Assembly (NCBI GenBank): GCA_001917175.1
Contig: MNTV01000036.1
Coordinates: 1-47,363, forward strand
Length of the DNA: 47,363 bases
Reading direction: 5' to 3'
From: Azospirillum sp. 51_20
GTDB lineage: Bacteria; Pseudomonadota; Alphaproteobacteria; RF32; CAG-239
Positions within the stretch are counted from its first letter, which is position 1, and each line of letters opens with the position of its first letter. Below the pieces are notes generated by a model that was not told where the DNA came from, searched no databases, and saw only the letters and a list, made by a program, of their open reading frames with translations. Below are positions 24,507-32,739 of this stretch, in pieces. Made by a program: the position numbers and the translations under genes.

Positions 24507-24842
24507 TCAGCGGCCGCCGCAGTTTTGCGCCAGATAGTCGTTATAGGCTCTGACCCGGCGGTTGTATGCTTCCGCCTTTTTCCGGGCTTCTTCGGCCAGC
24601 CGCCAGGCTTCGGTCGGAGAAGGGGCGTTTTCGATCAGACGGGCATAGCCGCCGATTTCTTCCGCCGTATGGCGCGGAGGTTTCAGCCTGTCGGCTTCCG
24701 CCTGCTTGTCCGGCGGACAGAGAAATTCTCCGTTTTTCAACGGCGGCGGCGTTTCCTGCGGAATTTCGCGGAAGTTGAAGAAGAGGGAAACGGCGCCGAG
24801 GAGGGCGGCCGTCGTCCAGATGATTTTAACCGTTTTGGTCAT
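24507..24842 (-). CDS. Small single-span membrane protein of unknown function
   Basis: This encodes 111 residues from the ATG at 24842; an in-frame ATG at 24878 lies inside the preceding gene and is less likely. One hydrophobic segment (residues 6-22) acts as signal anchor, and the rest is a charged helical domain of about 85 residues with two cysteines. It overlaps the end of the MFS gene by 17 bases, which suggests translational coupling. No family was recognised. Confidence 0.7.
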   Translation of the reverse strand: MTKTVKIIWTTAALLGAVSLFFNFREIPQETPPPLKNGEFLCPPDKQAEADRLKPPRHTAEEIGGYARLIENAPSPTEAWRLAEEARKKAEAYNRRVRAYNDYLAQNCGGR

Positions 24843-26007
24843 TTTGGCTCCGGGTGGTATCGCGTACTTTGCGGACAACGCTTAAGAGATAGACAACGCC
24901 GAGTCCCATTATCGCAACCGCGCCGTTCTGCGAACCGAACAGATCGGAGGCAAAGCCCATCAGCAGCGGGAATACGGTGCCGCCGAAAATGCCCATGATC
25001 ATCAGTCCCGAAATTTCGTTTTTCTTTTCCGGCAGGTGCAAGATCGCCTGCGAGAACATGATCGGGAACAGGTTGGCGTTGTTAAAGCCGATCAGGGCGA
25101 TACAGGCGTAAAGCGCGGCCGAACTTCGGAAAAGCAGCAGACCGAGCATGCCGGCGGCCAGAAGAAAGATGCTGACGGCATAGAAACGGCGGGGGGAAAA
25201 GTTGGCGAGAATGAAGGGGCCGGCCAGGCAGCCCATCGTTCTGAACAGAAAATAAACGCTGGTGGCATAGCCCGCTTCGGTCAGGCTCAGTCCGAGCTTG
25301 TCCATGATAATCCGCGGTGCGGAAACATTGGTGCCGACGTCTATGCCCACGTGGCAGACGATGCCGATGAAGCAGAGCAGGACGGTCGTATCGCCCAAAA
25401 GCGAAAAGCATTCTTTGAAGGTAGAGGCGCGTCCGGTCATTTCTTCTTCTTTGATCTTTTCAAACGAAAGCGCTGCCGCGGCAATGACGCCCTCAACCAG
25501 ATAAACGGCGAATAAAAGCCGCCAGTTGTTGAAATGCAGGGCGCCCCAGGCGGCGATGATCGGCGCCGTGAAAGCGGCGATGGCTTTTACGAACTGGCCG
25601 AAGGTGAGGGCCGAAGACAGGCGTTTGTCGCTGACGATGTTGGACAGCAGGGGGTTGAGCGACACCTGCATGACGGCGTTGCTGATGCCCAGCAGCGAGA
25701 AAGATATGAGGATCAGCGGCAGGTTGTAGTCAATGAGCGGAATAATCAGCGCGACGGAGGTGAGCACCAGGCTGAGAATCACGGTTTTGCGTCGGCCGAT
25801 CTTGTTCATCAGCATGCCGGTCGGCACCGAGCAGACAAGAAACCAGAAGAAAACCATTGAAGTGAAAAGGTTGGCGACCGAGTCCGAGAGTTCAAAGTCT
25901 TTTTTGACATAGTTGGTGGCAATGCCGACCAAATCGACGAAGCCCATGGCGAAAAAGGCGAGCATGATCGGAACGAGCTTCAGCAGTATGTGAGATCTTT
26001 TTTCCAT
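24826..26007 (-). CDS. MFS sugar transporter
   Basis: This encodes 393 residues with about 12 membrane spans. The major-facilitator loop motif is seen as GMLMNKIGRRKTVIL between spans 2 and 3, and the paired NLFPIMFSQAI segment in the second half recalls fucose/glucose permease-like (FucP-type) proton symporters. It is 4 bases downstream of the PfkB kinase, in one operon, so uptake of a sugar and its phosphorylation are linked. The sugar could be fructose or another hexose; this is inferred. Confidence 0.85.
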   Translation of the reverse strand: MEKRSHILLKLVPIMLAFFAMGFVDLVGIATNYVKKDFELSDSVANLFTSMVFFWFLVCSVPTGMLMNKIGRRKTVILSLVLTSVALIIPLIDYNLPLILISFSLLGISNAVMQVSLNPLLSNIVSDKRLSSALTFGQFVKAIAAFTAPIIAAWGALHFNNWRLLFAVYLVEGVIAAAALSFEKIKEEEMTGRASTFKECFSLLGDTTVLLCFIGIVCHVGIDVGTNVSAPRIIMDKLGLSLTEAGYATSVYFLFRTMGCLAGPFILANFSPRRFYAVSIFLLAAGMLGLLLFRSSAALYACIALIGFNNANLFPIMFSQAILHLPEKKNEISGLMIMGIFGGTVFPLLMGFASDLFGSQNGAVAIMGLGVVYLLSVVRKVRDTTRSQNDQNG

Positions 26008-26011
26008 TTTT

Positions 26012-26890
26012 CTATCCTTTCAAATCCGGGGTGTATGCGGGCCAGGCGCCGGGGCGGGTACAAACGAAGGCGGAAACGCGGACGGCGTCGCGATGGGCCT
26101 GTTCCATCGTTTTGCCGGTCAGGATTCCGTAAACGAAAGCGCCGGAAAAGGCGTCGCCGGCGCCGACGGTGTCGACGACTTCGACTTTGGGCGTGGGCAG
26201 GTATGAACGGGCCTGCGGCGAGTAGATGACGCTGTAGTTTTCGCCGGCGGTAAAAATCAGATAACGCAGTCCGTATTCTGCCAGCAGGGTGCGGCAGACC
26301 TCCTCGTCGGAACCGGCAAGGGAAAACAGCCGGCGGACGGTAAGTATTTCGTCGTCGTTGATTTTGAAAACGTCGGCATAATTCAGAAATTCGCGGATCA
26401 GCCCGGCATCGTAATAGCGTCCGCGCAGGTTGACGTCAAAGAATTTGAGAGCCGAGGACGGCGCCTGTTCAAGCAGGCGGACGACGCTTCGGCGGCTGAC
26501 AGGGGTTCTTGAAGCGAGCGTTCCGTAACAGACGGCGTCTGCGCGGTGCACGATTTCCAAAGCCCGGCGTTCGCACGGAATGTAGTCCCAGGCGACGTCT
26601 TCGACAATGGTATAAGAAGGGATGCCGTTTTTGAGTTCGACCAAAACCTTTCCGGTCGGGCGGGGAACCCGGGCGATCAGGTGGGCAATGCCGTTTTGGT
26701 TTAATTCCCGCAATATTTCGTCGCCGTCCGGGTCATTGCCGACCGCGCTGATTGCATAGCCTTCGGCGCCCATGGCCGCGGCGTGGTAAACGAAATTGAT
26801 CGGCGCGCCGCCGGCGCGTCTGCCGCCGGGGAGCATATCCCACAGGATTTCTCCGATTCCGACGACGACGGGTTTTTTCTTTTCGGTCAT
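26012..26890 (-). CDS. PfkB-family carbohydrate kinase (fructokinase-like)
   Basis: This encodes 292 residues. It phosphorylates a sugar using ATP in the cytosol. The N-terminal GEILWDMLPGGRRAGGAPINFVYHAAAMG holds the substrate-binding glycines, and DTVGAGDAFSGAFVYG near residues 240-255 contains the catalytic Asp and anion hole. The N-terminus with GE(I/L)LWD and GGAP is closest to fructokinases. The start has an AGAGGAC ribosome binding site. It is the first gene of a unit with the MFS transporter and the small membrane protein. Confidence 0.9.
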   Translation of the reverse strand: MTEKKKPVVVGIGEILWDMLPGGRRAGGAPINFVYHAAAMGAEGYAISAVGNDPDGDEILRELNQNGIAHLIARVPRPTGKVLVELKNGIPSYTIVEDVAWDYIPCERRALEIVHRADAVCYGTLASRTPVSRRSVVRLLEQAPSSALKFFDVNLRGRYYDAGLIREFLNYADVFKINDDEILTVRRLFSLAGSDEEVCRTLLAEYGLRYLIFTAGENYSVIYSPQARSYLPTPKVEVVDTVGAGDAFSGAFVYGILTGKTMEQAHRDAVRVSAFVCTRPGAWPAYTPDLKG

Positions 26891-26986
26891 GGCAATATGT
26901 CCTCTGCATAAAAATTATATGCCGATATAATACCATATATTCATCTGCCGATCAATCTTTAAGAGTGCGCCGGAAAGTTGACGGAA

Positions 26987-27020
26987 CAAAAAAGGCTGCC
27001 GTCCCGGGAGGGAGGCAGCC
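26987..27020 (-). terminator. Intrinsic terminator of the 27040-27714 gene
   Basis: GGCTGCC (26994-27000) pairs with GGCAGCC (27014-27020), followed on the minus strand by six or more T residues. It lies 20 bases after the stop. Confidence 0.85.
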
Positions 27021-27039
27021 GAAAATGCGGCGAACGGCG

Positions 27040-27714
27040 TCAGCCGGTGATGAGAAAGCCTGCGGCCAGAACGACGTTTGCCAGAAAAACATGGCCGACC
27101 ACCAGGAAGGTGACGTTTGTTTTGGACGACAGTCCGCGTTTTTTGAACAGGGACGGCCGACGCGAAACAAGCGTCAGGACGGTCGTAACCAGCGTCGTAA
27201 ACAGCAGCAGATGAACCGTCGCCGCCACCGGCAGGAAAAGCCCGTTGTCAAAGTGCGTTGCGACCGGAAAAACGAGCAGCGCCGTGAGAACGGAAATTCC
27301 GAAACAGGCGGCACGGGGGATCATTTGATGTTTCCGCCGGCAGAGCAGGGTCACAAGGCCGCAGGCGACGGCAGACGGTACGGTGAAAGCCAGTGTCGCA
27401 GGGCCGGCCAGAAGGCAGGTAAAACCGCCGAAAGCGACGGTAAACGTCAGCAGCAGCGGAAAATGCCAGCGGCGGACGTTTCTGTGGCCGATCAAAAGGA
27501 TCAGAAAACTGATTATTGACACGAAACACAACACGTCACGGATGGCGTCGGTTGTCCGGTCAAAGAAACAGACAAGGGGCGTTAACGCCCACATGACCAG
27601 CGAAGCGGCCGCGAAAATTTTGAACAGGACTTTGAAGGCGTATACCGACAAGTCGTTTGCTTTCTCTCTGTCAGTGTTCAGGTCGGAGACACTGAAAAAG
27701 GCATTTTTATCCAT
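27040..27714 (-). CDS. Polytopic membrane protein of unknown function
   Basis: This encodes 224 residues. About 35 hydrophilic residues at the N-terminus are followed by six hydrophobic segments with short loops, spread over residues 30-220. No transporter signature, metal motif or enzyme motif was seen. It stands alone with its own terminator and is divergent from trxB. The family was not recognised. Confidence 0.7.
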   Translation of the reverse strand: MDKNAFFSVSDLNTDREKANDLSVYAFKVLFKIFAAASLVMWALTPLVCFFDRTTDAIRDVLCFVSIISFLILLIGHRNVRRWHFPLLLTFTVAFGGFTCLLAGPATLAFTVPSAVACGLVTLLCRRKHQMIPRAACFGISVLTALLVFPVATHFDNGLFLPVAATVHLLLFTTLVTTVLTLVSRRPSLFKKRGLSSKTNVTFLVVGHVFLANVVLAAGFLITG

Positions 27715-27854
27715 AAGTATAAAGGTTAATAATTATCAATGGGTGTCATTATAAGAAAATGGACAAAAAAGTCAAGCGGGAAAGCCGTCCGAAAGATGCA
27801 CGCACGGAAAAAAGGGAGAATTTTGCAGAGTTTCGCAATAATTGATTTTTTGCC

Positions 27855-27882
27855 TTGAACGATAAATTTAAAATAGTATTTT
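27855..27882 (+). promoter_or_regulatory. Possible promoter of trxB
   Basis: TTGAAC (27855-27860) and TATTTT (27877-27882) are 16 bases apart, 28 bases before the trxB start codon. Confidence 0.5.
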
Positions 27883-27910
27883 AGGGGTAAAACAGATCAA
27901 GGAGAAGAAA

Positions 27911-28849
27911 ATGGCTGAATATAAAACCAAAGTGCTGATTATCGGATCCGGTCCGGCCGGCTATACCGCGGGCATTTATGCCGCGCGGGCGGGAATGCGT
28001 CCGGTACTGGTCAGCGGGCTGCAAAAAGGCGGACAGCTGACGATCACCACCGACGTGGAAAACTTTCCCGGCTTTCCCGAACCGATCAACGGCGGCGAAC
28101 TGATGCAGAGAATGCATGACCAGGCGGTCAACGTCGGCGTGGAGATTGTCGATGACCAGATTTCGGAGGTCGATTTTTCCGCCCGTCCGTTTGTGCTGAT
28201 TTCCGAAGGGGCCAATTCCTACCGGGCGGAAAGCGTAATCATTGCCACCGGCGCTTCGGCCCGCTGGCTGGGACTGGAAAACGAGGAAAAGTTCCGCGGC
28301 TTCGGCGTTTCCGGCTGTGCGACCTGCGACGGCTTCTTTTACCGCAACAAGGACGTGGCGGTTGTCGGCGGCGGCAATACGGCGGCGGAAGAAGCGCTTT
28401 ATCTGGCCGGCATCGCGCGCAGCGTCACGCTGGTTCACCGCCGCGACGAACTGCGGGCGGACAAGGTTTTGCAGGAACGCATCAAAAGCAACCCGAAAAT
28501 CATCGTTGAGTGGGACAGCGTGATCGACGACATTATCGGCGGCGACAATCCGAAAGGCGTCACCGAAATCAGGGTTAAAAACCTGAAAACGGACAAATAC
28601 AAAAACATTGCGGTCGCCGGCGTGTTTATTGCCATCGGCCACAAACCGAACACCGAAATTTTTAAAAACGCGATTGTGCTTGACAACCAGGGGTATATCG
28701 TGACCGTACCGGGCAGCTGCCAGACCAGTGTGCCGGGCGTGTTTGCGGCGGGCGACGTCAAGGATTCCGTTTACCGGCAGGCGGTGACGGCCGCCGGTTC
28801 CGGCTGTCAGGCCTTTCTCGAAGCGCAGCGTTTTTTGCAGGAAGAATGA
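27911..28849 (+). CDS. trxB: Thioredoxin reductase
   Basis: This encodes 312 residues, the usual length. It passes electrons from NADPH through FAD to thioredoxin. The FAD motif GSGPAGYTAGIYAARAG, the redox-active CATC in SGCATCDGFFY, the NADPH motif VVGGGNTAAEEALYLAG and the C-terminal FAAGDVKDSVYRQAVTAAGSG are all present. An AAGGAGAAG ribosome binding site precedes the ATG. A small cysteine-rich gene ends right after it on the other strand. Confidence 0.97.
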   Translation: MAEYKTKVLIIGSGPAGYTAGIYAARAGMRPVLVSGLQKGGQLTITTDVENFPGFPEPINGGELMQRMHDQAVNVGVEIVDDQISEVDFSARPFVLISEGANSYRAESVIIATGASARWLGLENEEKFRGFGVSGCATCDGFFYRNKDVAVVGGGNTAAEEALYLAGIARSVTLVHRRDELRADKVLQERIKSNPKIIVEWDSVIDDIIGGDNPKGVTEIRVKNLKTDKYKNIAVAGVFIAIGHKPNTEIFKNAIVLDNQGYIVTVPGSCQTSVPGVFAAGDVKDSVYRQAVTAAGSGCQAFLEAQRFLQEE

Positions 28850-29017
28850 TTATTGCCGGGGCGGAACCGGGCAGCTGCCTTTGGTTTCGCCGACGGCTTC
28901 CGCTTCGGGTTCCGGACGGGTGTTGTTGGGGAAGGAACAGCCGCAGTTGTCGTCTTCACGGCAATCGCATTTTTCCTCAAAGTTTTCGATAATCATCTTT
29001 TTTTCCGATTTTTTCAT
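28850..29017 (-). CDS. Cysteine-rich small protein
   Basis: This encodes 55 residues. The start at 29017 follows a good GCAGGAGA ribosome binding site. The sequence has a basic N-terminus (MKKSEKK), then CDCREDDNCGC, giving four cysteines in 11 residues as CxC and CxC pairs, and one more cysteine near the end (GSCPVPP). There is no signal peptide, so the cysteines are probably in the cytosol, where they could bind a metal such as zinc or iron. It is convergent with trxB, with no bases between the two stops. The family was not recognised. The ribosome binding site and codon use make it a likely real gene. Confidence 0.7.
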   Translation of the reverse strand: MKKSEKKMIIENFEEKCDCREDDNCGCSFPNNTRPEPEAEAVGETKGSCPVPPRQ

Positions 29018-29044
29018 GGATAAATCTCCTGCAAGCGATAAAAC

Positions 29045-29074
29045 AAAACCGGACTTTTCAAAAAGTCCGGTTTT
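29045..29074 (-). terminator. Intrinsic terminator of greA
   Basis: A 14-bp perfect stem (29045-29058 with 29061-29074) is followed on the minus strand by TTTT and more T-rich sequence. It lies between the greA stop and the cysteine-rich small gene, which therefore needs readthrough or its own promoter. Confidence 0.88.
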
Positions 29075-29108
29075 ATATTTATGTGCGGCAAAAAGATTTT
29101 AAAGAGGA

Positions 29109-29579
29109 TCAGTAAATGACCTCAAGAATTTCAAAAGACTTCTTTCCGCCCGGCGCCGTATATTCCGCTACGTCGCCCACTTCTTTGCCGATCAGCGCCT
29201 TGGCCAGCGGCGAGGAAAGGGAAATCTTGTTTTTTTCGATGTCGGCCTCATAGTCGCCGACGATCTGGTATTTGCTTTCCTTGTCGGTGTCTTCGTCAAC
29301 CACCAGAACCACGGCGCCGAAGCGGACGATGTCGCCTTTGTTGAGGCTGGGATCAATAACCTGGGCGCGGCTGATAACCGCTTCCAGTTCCTGAATGCGC
29401 CCTTCGATAAAGCTCTGCTTTTCCTTGGCGGCCGAATATTCCGCGTTTTCCGAAAGGTCGCCGTGCGAACGGGCTTCGGCAATCGCGGCAATGATGTTGG
29501 GGCGTTCGACGCCTTTCAAATTCTTCAGTTCCTGCTCAAGTGCAGTGAACCCTTCCTTGGTCAAAGGGAACTTATCCAT
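29109..29579 (-). CDS. greA: Transcription elongation factor GreA
   Basis: This encodes 156 residues. It rescues backtracked RNA polymerase by stimulating transcript cleavage. The N-terminal coiled coil carries the conserved acidic tip in EARSHGDLSENAEYSAAKEKQ, and the C-terminal FKBP-like domain contains DIVRFGAVV and SPLAKALIGKEVGDVAEYTAPGG. The ATG at 29579 has a GAGGTGAG ribosome binding site and gives the canonical MDKFPLTKEG start. It has its own strong promoter and terminator. Confidence 0.97.
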   Translation of the reverse strand: MDKFPLTKEGFTALEQELKNLKGVERPNIIAAIAEARSHGDLSENAEYSAAKEKQSFIEGRIQELEAVISRAQVIDPSLNKGDIVRFGAVVLVVDEDTDKESKYQIVGDYEADIEKNKISLSSPLAKALIGKEVGDVAEYTAPGGKKSFEILEVIY

Positions 29580-29668
29580 TTTTCTCACCTCTATGCTAAA
29601 AATTAAAAAATTTGACTGCGAAAAGGTTTACCTTTCACAGCCATTGCTTTTGTAAGTTGATGAAAAGG

Positions 29669-29697
29669 AATATAACACCGGGAAAAGAATTTGGCAA
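29669..29697 (-). promoter_or_regulatory. Sigma-70 promoter of greA
   Basis: On the minus strand TTGCCA (29692-29697) and TATATT (29669-29674) are exactly 17 bases apart, about 90 bases before the greA start. The -35 box has the same TTGCC core as the promoter at 4608-4636. Confidence 0.7.
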
Positions 29698-29751
29698 GCA
29701 AATTTTGCGGTGAATAAGCGTTTTTTCGCTATACACGGTTTGGGCATATGA

Positions 29752-29757
29752 TATAAT
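29752..29757 (+). promoter_or_regulatory. -10 box before the DUF3015 gene
   Basis: A perfect TATAAT lies about 35 bases before the start codon. No clear -35 box is seen at the usual distance, so the promoter may be of extended type or need an activator. Confidence 0.45.
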
Positions 29758-29792
29758 AAGGCGGTAATTTTGACTTTTCCGGAGAACTGACG

Positions 29793-30245
29793 ATGAAAAA
29801 GACTTATATGCTGGCGGCAGCCGTTCTGACTTTTGTTGCAGCCGATGCGCAGGCGATAGACAGCACCGGCTGCGGGCTCGGTTCCATGGCCTGGCGCGGC
29901 GTTTCGGGCCCCGAAGCGCAGATTTTGGCGGTTACCACCAACACTTCCACCGGCAGCCAGACGTTCGGCATCACTTTCGGCACTTCCGGCTGCGATCCCG
30001 ACGGACGGGTCACCGGCGGAACGCAGAAAATGGTTCTTCGCTTTATCGAAAACAATATGGAACAATATGCCCTTGACGCCGCCCGCGGCGAGGGGGAAAC
30101 GCTGGACACGCTTGCCGGCATGCTGAATATGGACAAACGGACGTTTGCCGAAAAATCGCGGCAGAATTTTGCCCGCATCTTTCCCGACGGCAACGTTGAC
30201 GCCGTTTATGTCACCGGGAAGATTTTTGAAGTCGTCAAAGCCTGA
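29793..30245 (+). CDS. DUF3015-family exported protein
   Basis: This encodes 150 residues with a signal peptide (cleavage near ADAQA, residue 21). The mature part begins with GCGLGSMAW and continues with QILAVTTNTSTGSQTFGITFGTSGC, typical of the DUF3015 family of small periplasmic proteins of unknown function. Two cysteines (GCG and SGC) may form a disulfide. A GGAG ribosome binding site precedes the ATG. The DUF4105 gene follows after 53 bases; these two families are often neighbours in proteobacteria, which suggests a joint envelope function. Confidence 0.85.
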   Translation: MKKTYMLAAAVLTFVAADAQAIDSTGCGLGSMAWRGVSGPEAQILAVTTNTSTGSQTFGITFGTSGCDPDGRVTGGTQKMVLRFIENNMEQYALDAARGEGETLDTLAGMLNMDKRTFAEKSRQNFARIFPDGNVDAVYVTGKIFEVVKA

Positions 30246-30254
30246 TCCGCTGTC

Positions 30255-30285
30255 GGCGGTTTCCGTGCGGACGGTCGAAACCGCC
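30255..30285 (+). repeat. Intercistronic hairpin between the DUF3015 and DUF4105 genes
   Basis: GGCGGTTTC (30255-30263) and GAAACCGCC (30277-30285) are perfectly complementary across a 13-base loop. There is no T run after it, so it is not a plain terminator. It ends 13 bases before the DUF4105 start and could affect mRNA stability or translation. Confidence 0.75.
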
Positions 30286-30298
30286 TTGATGTCCGCCC

Positions 30299-32122
30299 AT
30301 GAAATTTCTTCTGTTCAGTCTTTTGCTTTTGTGCGGCGCTTCCGCCGCAGTCGCTGATGATATCCGGTTGGCGGAAGATCCGCAGTGGCTGGCACTCGTC
30401 CATTATCGTCCGGGTGTTTTTTCCGGCTGTCGCGGCACCATTGACAGCGAAGATTTTTATCTGGCGGAAAACGGACGGACGGACCCTGCGGCGGAGCTGG
30501 AGGCAACCGTTCGCCTGTTTGCCCAGGGGGATGACAAAGACAAGATCTGTCGTTTCCCCGCAAGATACATATTTCTTAAAAACAAAGGAATGGTCGACAA
30601 AATTGATGTAAAATGTGAAGAGTTTGACCGGTTTAAGAAAGATTTGCGCCCGGCCGGCGCCACGCTTTTGTTTACCGATGCTTACATGAACAATCCGTCT
30701 TCCCTGTTCGGCCATACGCTGCTCAGAATTGACACGGCGCGCAAAGGCACTCAGCTTCTGGCCCACGGCGTCAGTTACGGCGCTTTTACGAAAGGGGCGG
30801 AAGGCACTCTGTTGTATGCCGTCAAGGGGCTTGCCGGCGGTTATTACGGCGGCTGGACGGTCAAGCCGTATTATGACGTCATCAACATGTACAACAACAT
30901 CGAGAACCGGGACATTTGGGAAATGAAGCTGAATTTTTCTCCGGCCGAACTGGAAATGCTGGTGGCGCATTTGTGGGAAGTCGGCCATACCCGGACCCGT
31001 TATTATTTCTTTACCAAAAACTGTTCGTACATGCTGCTTGAAGTTTTGGATGCGGTGCGGCCGGAAGCCGGGCTGGCGGCGCGTTTTCCGCTGCATGCAA
31101 TCCCCCTGGACACGGCCAAGGCGGTCTATCGTTCGCCGGGATTGGTCAAGGGCGTCAGCTACCGGCCGTCAAGACGGACGCGGATCGTTTTTCAGGCCCG
31201 CCGGATGACGGCGGCACAAAGACAGTCTCTGCTGCCGGCGGCGGAAGGAAAAACGGCGGCGGTGTCCGATCTGACGGAAAAAGAGCGGGCAGAGGTGCTG
31301 GAAACGGCTTATCAGTATGTGCAGTATTTGTACGTGGCGGAAGACATAGAACTGGCGGAGTACCGACGTCGCAGTTTTGCCCTGTTGTCTGCCCGCAGCC
31401 GGCTGCAGGTGCCGGCCGGAGCAAAAGAAGAAAAGCCGGTCGGCAGGACGCCGTTTGCCGCCCATGAGTCAATGCGGGTTTCGGTCGGCGCGGGAAGCCG
31501 GAACGGCAACGCTTTTCAGGAATTTGCGTTTCGCCCGGCATATCATTCGCTTGAAGACGACGATTTCGGGCTGCTGCCCGGAGCCGAAATTAATTTTCTG
31601 AATCTGAGGCTTCGTCGTTACGATCGTACGGACAAAACGGTTTTAAACCGGCTGGACGTTCTCGGCATCCGGTCGCTGTCGCCGGCGGACGAACTGTTTT
31701 CTCCGTTGTCTTTTACCGTTTCCCTTGCTCTCGCGCGGGAGGAAGATCCTGCAACCGGCCGTGAAGGATATGTGCTGAACGGCAGCGTCGGTGCCGGCAA
31801 AACGGTTGCCGCCGCAGACAATCTGTATTTCTACGCGTTGGCCGGGGTTGCCGGCGGATACGGCGGTTTTCTGCCGCGCAATCAGTATGCGGCAATAGAG
31901 TTGACGGCGGGTCTGTTTGCCGGTTTTGACCGTTTGAAACTGTTGGCGGAAGCGAAAAAAAGCTTTTCTTCGTCCTCTTTTGCCGAGCGGATCCGGTATC
32001 GGGCGGAGGCGGGAATGCCGCTGGCGAAAAACTGGTCGCTGGCGGCGGAATATTTTTTTGACGATAACGCAGGGAAAGACAATGATGAAGAATTTTCCGT
32101 TTCCGTTCGTTATTATTTCTGA
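30299..32122 (+). CDS. DUF4105-family (Lnb N-terminal domain) envelope protein
   Basis: This encodes 607 residues. A signal peptide of about 19 residues precedes a periplasmic domain of about 280 residues. That domain has PAGATLLFTDAYMNNPSSLFGHTLLRID, GVSYGAFTKGAEGTLLYAVKGLAGGYYGGWTVKPYYD and YYFFTKNCSYMLLEVLD, the hallmarks of DUF4105/Lnb N-terminal domains, whose conserved His and Cys suggest a papain-like (NlpC/P60-related) hydrolase fold. The C-terminal 230 residues have alternating hydrophobic beta strands ending in FSVSVRYYF, which looks like an outer-membrane beta barrel. The ribosome binding site is weak. Activity is unproven; a lipid or peptidoglycan hydrolase is an inference. Confidence 0.88.
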   Translation: MKFLLFSLLLLCGASAAVADDIRLAEDPQWLALVHYRPGVFSGCRGTIDSEDFYLAENGRTDPAAELEATVRLFAQGDDKDKICRFPARYIFLKNKGMVDKIDVKCEEFDRFKKDLRPAGATLLFTDAYMNNPSSLFGHTLLRIDTARKGTQLLAHGVSYGAFTKGAEGTLLYAVKGLAGGYYGGWTVKPYYDVINMYNNIENRDIWEMKLNFSPAELEMLVAHLWEVGHTRTRYYFFTKNCSYMLLEVLDAVRPEAGLAARFPLHAIPLDTAKAVYRSPGLVKGVSYRPSRRTRIVFQARRMTAAQRQSLLPAAEGKTAAVSDLTEKERAEVLETAYQYVQYLYVAEDIELAEYRRRSFALLSARSRLQVPAGAKEEKPVGRTPFAAHESMRVSVGAGSRNGNAFQEFAFRPAYHSLEDDDFGLLPGAEINFLNLRLRRYDRTDKTVLNRLDVLGIRSLSPADELFSPLSFTVSLALAREEDPATGREGYVLNGSVGAGKTVAAADNLYFYALAGVAGGYGGFLPRNQYAAIELTAGLFAGFDRLKLLAEAKKSFSSSSFAERIRYRAEAGMPLAKNWSLAAEYFFDDNAGKDNDEEFSVSVRYYF

Positions 32123-32274
32123 ACTTTTGTCGAAAAAGCTTGCGGAGTGACAAAATAACGACTATAATGCAAACATTGAAAAAATTATTTTGCTTTATGC
32201 GTTGTTAATATTATTACACCGTCTTCAAACAGCGAAAATGTTTTTTCTTTTGTTTAATTTTAAAAACTAACTAT

Positions 32275-32541
32275 ATGAAAAAGATTAAGAAAACGATCAA
32301 AAACACGATGGCATGGGCAACGGAAAGCGATTTTCGCCTGTTTGCCGTCATCTGCGAAGTCTGTGCCGTTTTTTTTACGGTGTGGGCATGTTGCAGCGAA
32401 GTTTGTTTTTTCTGGCAGGAGATTGTTTTTTTGTATGCTCTTCCGTTTGCGGTATGGGCAGGCGAAAAAGTTTTGGTCTTTTTGCTGGCGCTGCTGATGA
32501 CGGCCGTCGAATTGTTTGAGCAAAAGACGGAAAAAAATTAA
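32275..32541 (+). CDS. Small membrane protein of unknown function
   Basis: This encodes 88 residues. After a basic start (MKKIKKTIKN), two hydrophobic segments occupy roughly residues 22-40 and 44-78. Three cysteines lie in or near the membrane. No good ribosome binding site is visible, so the start is uncertain. A strong terminator follows 30 bases later, which supports a transcribed gene. The family was not recognised. Confidence 0.55.
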   Translation: MKKIKKTIKNTMAWATESDFRLFAVICEVCAVFFTVWACCSEVCFFWQEIVFLYALPFAVWAGEKVLVFLLALLMTAVELFEQKTEKN

Positions 32542-32570
32542 GTTCGCAAACAATTGCGGATAAGACAGAA

Positions 32571-32602
32571 AAACGGCATCTTTGTAAAGATGCCGTTTTT
32601 TT
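32571..32602 (+). terminator. Intrinsic terminator after the small membrane protein
   Basis: A 13-bp perfect stem (32571-32583 with 32586-32598) with a two-base gap is followed by seven T residues. The A run on the left could also allow minus-strand use. Confidence 0.85.
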
Positions 32603-32739
32603 GCAACCGGAAAACCTTCGGCCGGGCAGGGCTGCCGGTCGGCGAAAACGGCTTTTCTTTTTCAGACATGATGTTTGTCTTGCATTTTGCCGATAACCGT
32701 TATAGTTTTTATAACAAAACGCAATATAAGGAGAAAAAC

